Positions 7,214 to 8,451 of a stretch of DNA of 8,451 bases are shown here, one piece after another. Both the position numbers and the translations under genes were made by a program. Position 1 is the first letter of the stretch; every line of letters begins with the position of its first letter. The stretch comes from Verrucomicrobiia bacterium (GTDB lineage Bacteria; Verrucomicrobiota; Verrucomicrobiia; Limisphaerales; JAUIHU01), in contig JAUIHU010000168.1 in the NCBI GenBank assembly GCA_030432175.1, forward strand, positions 1 through 8,451, in the 5' to 3' direction. The notes beneath the pieces are model-generated. The model ran no database searches. It was not told the origin of the DNA and was given only the letters and a program-made list of their open reading frames with translations.

Positions 7214-8451
7214 ATGGCCGATTCGACGCCCGACAACGAGATACCTTCACCTCCAATGCCAGACATGGCTCCGATAGATAAGGTGAACGTCGCCGAGGAG
7301 ATCAAAAATTCGTTTTTGGATTACTCCATGTCCGTGATTGTGTCACGGGCGCTCCCCGATGTGCGTGATGGACTCAAACCATCGCAACGGAGAATTCTCT
7401 TTGCGATGCATGATCTTTCCCTGACACCCAACCGCCCGCATCGGAAGTGCGCAAAAATCTGCGGTGACACGAGCGGGAACTATCACCCTCACGGGGAAGC
7501 TGTCATCTACCCAACTCTGGTTCACATGGCCCAGCCATGGGCAATGAGAGATCCGCTGATCGATGGTCAGGGGAACTTCGGCTCCGTGGAAGGTGATCCT
7601 CCGGCCGCCATGCGTTACACCGAAGCCAAAATGACTCACCTGGGCGCCATTTTGATGGAGGATATGGACAAGGACACCGTAGATTTCATCGCCAACTATG
7701 ATGAAACATCAAAAGAGCCCACGGTGTTTCCTTCAGCTTTTCCAAACCTTCTGGTTAATGGGTGTTCGGGGATCGCTGTCGGAATGGCAACGAACATTCC
7801 TCCACACAATCTGGGAGAGATCATCGACGGTGTCTGCGCAACGATTGAGGATCCATCAATTCCGATTGAGGAGTTGATGAAAATCGTTAAAGGCCCGGAT
7901 TTCCCAACGGGGTGTACGATTTATGGGCTGGATCCGATCCGCCAGTATTTTGAAACCGGACGCGGTTCCATGAAAGTCCGAGGTAAAGTGGAGATTGAAA
8001 CTCTGGACTCAGGTCGAGAGCGGATATTGATCCATGAAATCCCTTACATGGTCAACCGAGCCACGCTGGTTCAAAAAATCTCCGAGTTGGTCAACAACAA
8101 GGTGATTACAGACATATCGGATGTTCGAGATGAGTCCTCCAAAGTCACACGAGTCGTTGTTGAACTGAAGAAAGACGCCATTGGACAAGTGGTGTTGAAT
8201 CAGTTGTACAAGTTCACACAACTGGAGACTTCGTTCAGCTCGAACATGTTGGCCATTGATCATGGTCGTCCCAGAATCATGGGACTCAAGGACCTCATCA
8301 ATTGCTATATAGAACACCGCCGGGAAGTTGTACTCAGGCGTACTCGATTTGAACTGAACAAGGCCCTGCGTCGAGCAGAGATTCTTGAAGGTTACCTGAT
8401 TGCCCTGACGGACATGGATCACTTCATTGAACTGATCCGCGCCGCTTCCAG
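7214..8451 (+). CDS. gyrA: DNA gyrase subunit A, 3'-truncated by window edge
   Basis: DNA-breaking and rejoining subunit of gyrase, acting with GyrB. ATG 7214 is the first possible start after an in-frame TGA at 7199. There are 412 complete codons before the window ends, about half of a usual GyrA. Seen: a variable 20-residue N-terminus rich in Pro and Asp, then [35 protein letters not shown], the quinolone-pocket helix [13 protein letters not shown] (88-100), [22 protein letters not shown] with catalytic Arg134-Tyr135, [29 protein letters not shown], and PDFPTGC. Compared with E. coli, Ser83 is Ala96 and Asp87 is Pro100. The C-terminal supercoiling domain with the GyrA box is outside, so ParC cannot be formally excluded, but adjacency to gyrB and overall likeness favour GyrA. 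A terminator-like hairpin and a 180-nt gap separate it from gyrB. Confidence 0.95.
   Translation, partial: MADSTPDNEIPSPPMPDMAPIDKVNVAEEIKNSFLDYSMSVIVSRALPDVRDGLKPSQRRILFAMHDLSLTPNRPHRKCAKICGDTSGNYHPHGEAVIYPTLVHMAQPWAMRDPLIDGQGNFGSVEGDPPAAMRYTEAKMTHLGAILMEDMDKDTVDFIANYDETSKEPTVFPSAFPNLLVNGCSGIAVGMATNIPPHNLGEIIDGVCATIEDPSIPIEELMKIVKGPDFPTGCTIYGLDPIRQYFETGRGSMKVRGKVEIETLDSGRERILIHEIPYMVNRATLVQKISELVNNKVITDISDVRDESSKVTRVVVELKKDAIGQVVLNQLYKFTQLETSFSSNMLAIDHGRPRIMGLKDLINCYIEHRREVVLRRTRFELNKALRRAEILEGYLIALTDMDHFIELIRAAS

Noticed and set aside
7343..7639. 98-codon minus-strand ORF opposite gyrA
   Set aside because: It is antisense to the invariant gyrA active-site region, so it is explained by codon constraints on the real gene.
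8009..8422. 137-codon minus-strand ORF opposite gyrA
   Set aside because: It is the longest antisense frame, but it lies wholly within conserved gyrA coding sequence and has no ribosome binding site or known domain.

Overview
The window looks like a stretch of ordinary chromosome from a bacterium of the PVC group, most likely a Verrucomicrobiota member. This rests on remembered resemblance and no search was run. The GyrA, GyrB and ECF sigma factor sequences read like verrucomicrobial ones, for example [11 protein letters not shown] in GyrA. Base composition is close to half G+C. All supported genes lie on the + strand. I see no mobile element, CRISPR array, tRNA or rRNA.

Layout. (1) 1-1285: the 3'-part of trxB (thioredoxin reductase, cut by the window edge), followed 17 nt later by a small single-domain rhodanese with a strong ribosome binding site, probably one thiol/sulfur transcription unit. 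(2) 1458-2120: hisB (imidazoleglycerol-phosphate dehydratase), alone, about 25 residues longer than usual because of two internal insertions. (3) 2121-2339: a gap packed with four successive predicted stem-loops. (4) 2340-4232: a three-gene stress-signalling cassette: an ECF sigma factor, a one-pass membrane anti-sigma factor overlapping it by one base (TAATG), and a small exported protein of unknown function. The cassette is closed by a strong intrinsic terminator at 4301-4336. (5) 4445-8451: gyrB, a terminator-like hairpin, a 180-nt gap with two tiny overlapping ORFs and a palindrome, then gyrA, which runs off the right edge.

How the genes work together. TrxB recycles thioredoxin with NADPH, and the adjacent rhodanese may handle sulfane sulfur or persulfide. 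HisB catalyses a step of histidine synthesis. The sigma/anti-sigma pair should convert an envelope or membrane signal into transcription, and the third gene may be the periplasmic sensor partner or a target. GyrB and GyrA together make DNA gyrase, which introduces negative supercoils using ATP.

No clearly new defence or mobile system is visible. The most interesting points are an anti-sigma factor whose three zinc-ligand positions are all replaced, the unknown exported third gene of that operon, two insertions in HisB, the stem-loop cluster upstream of the sigma factor, unusual quinolone-pocket residues in GyrA, and tiny ORFs that end just before gyrA and gyrB.
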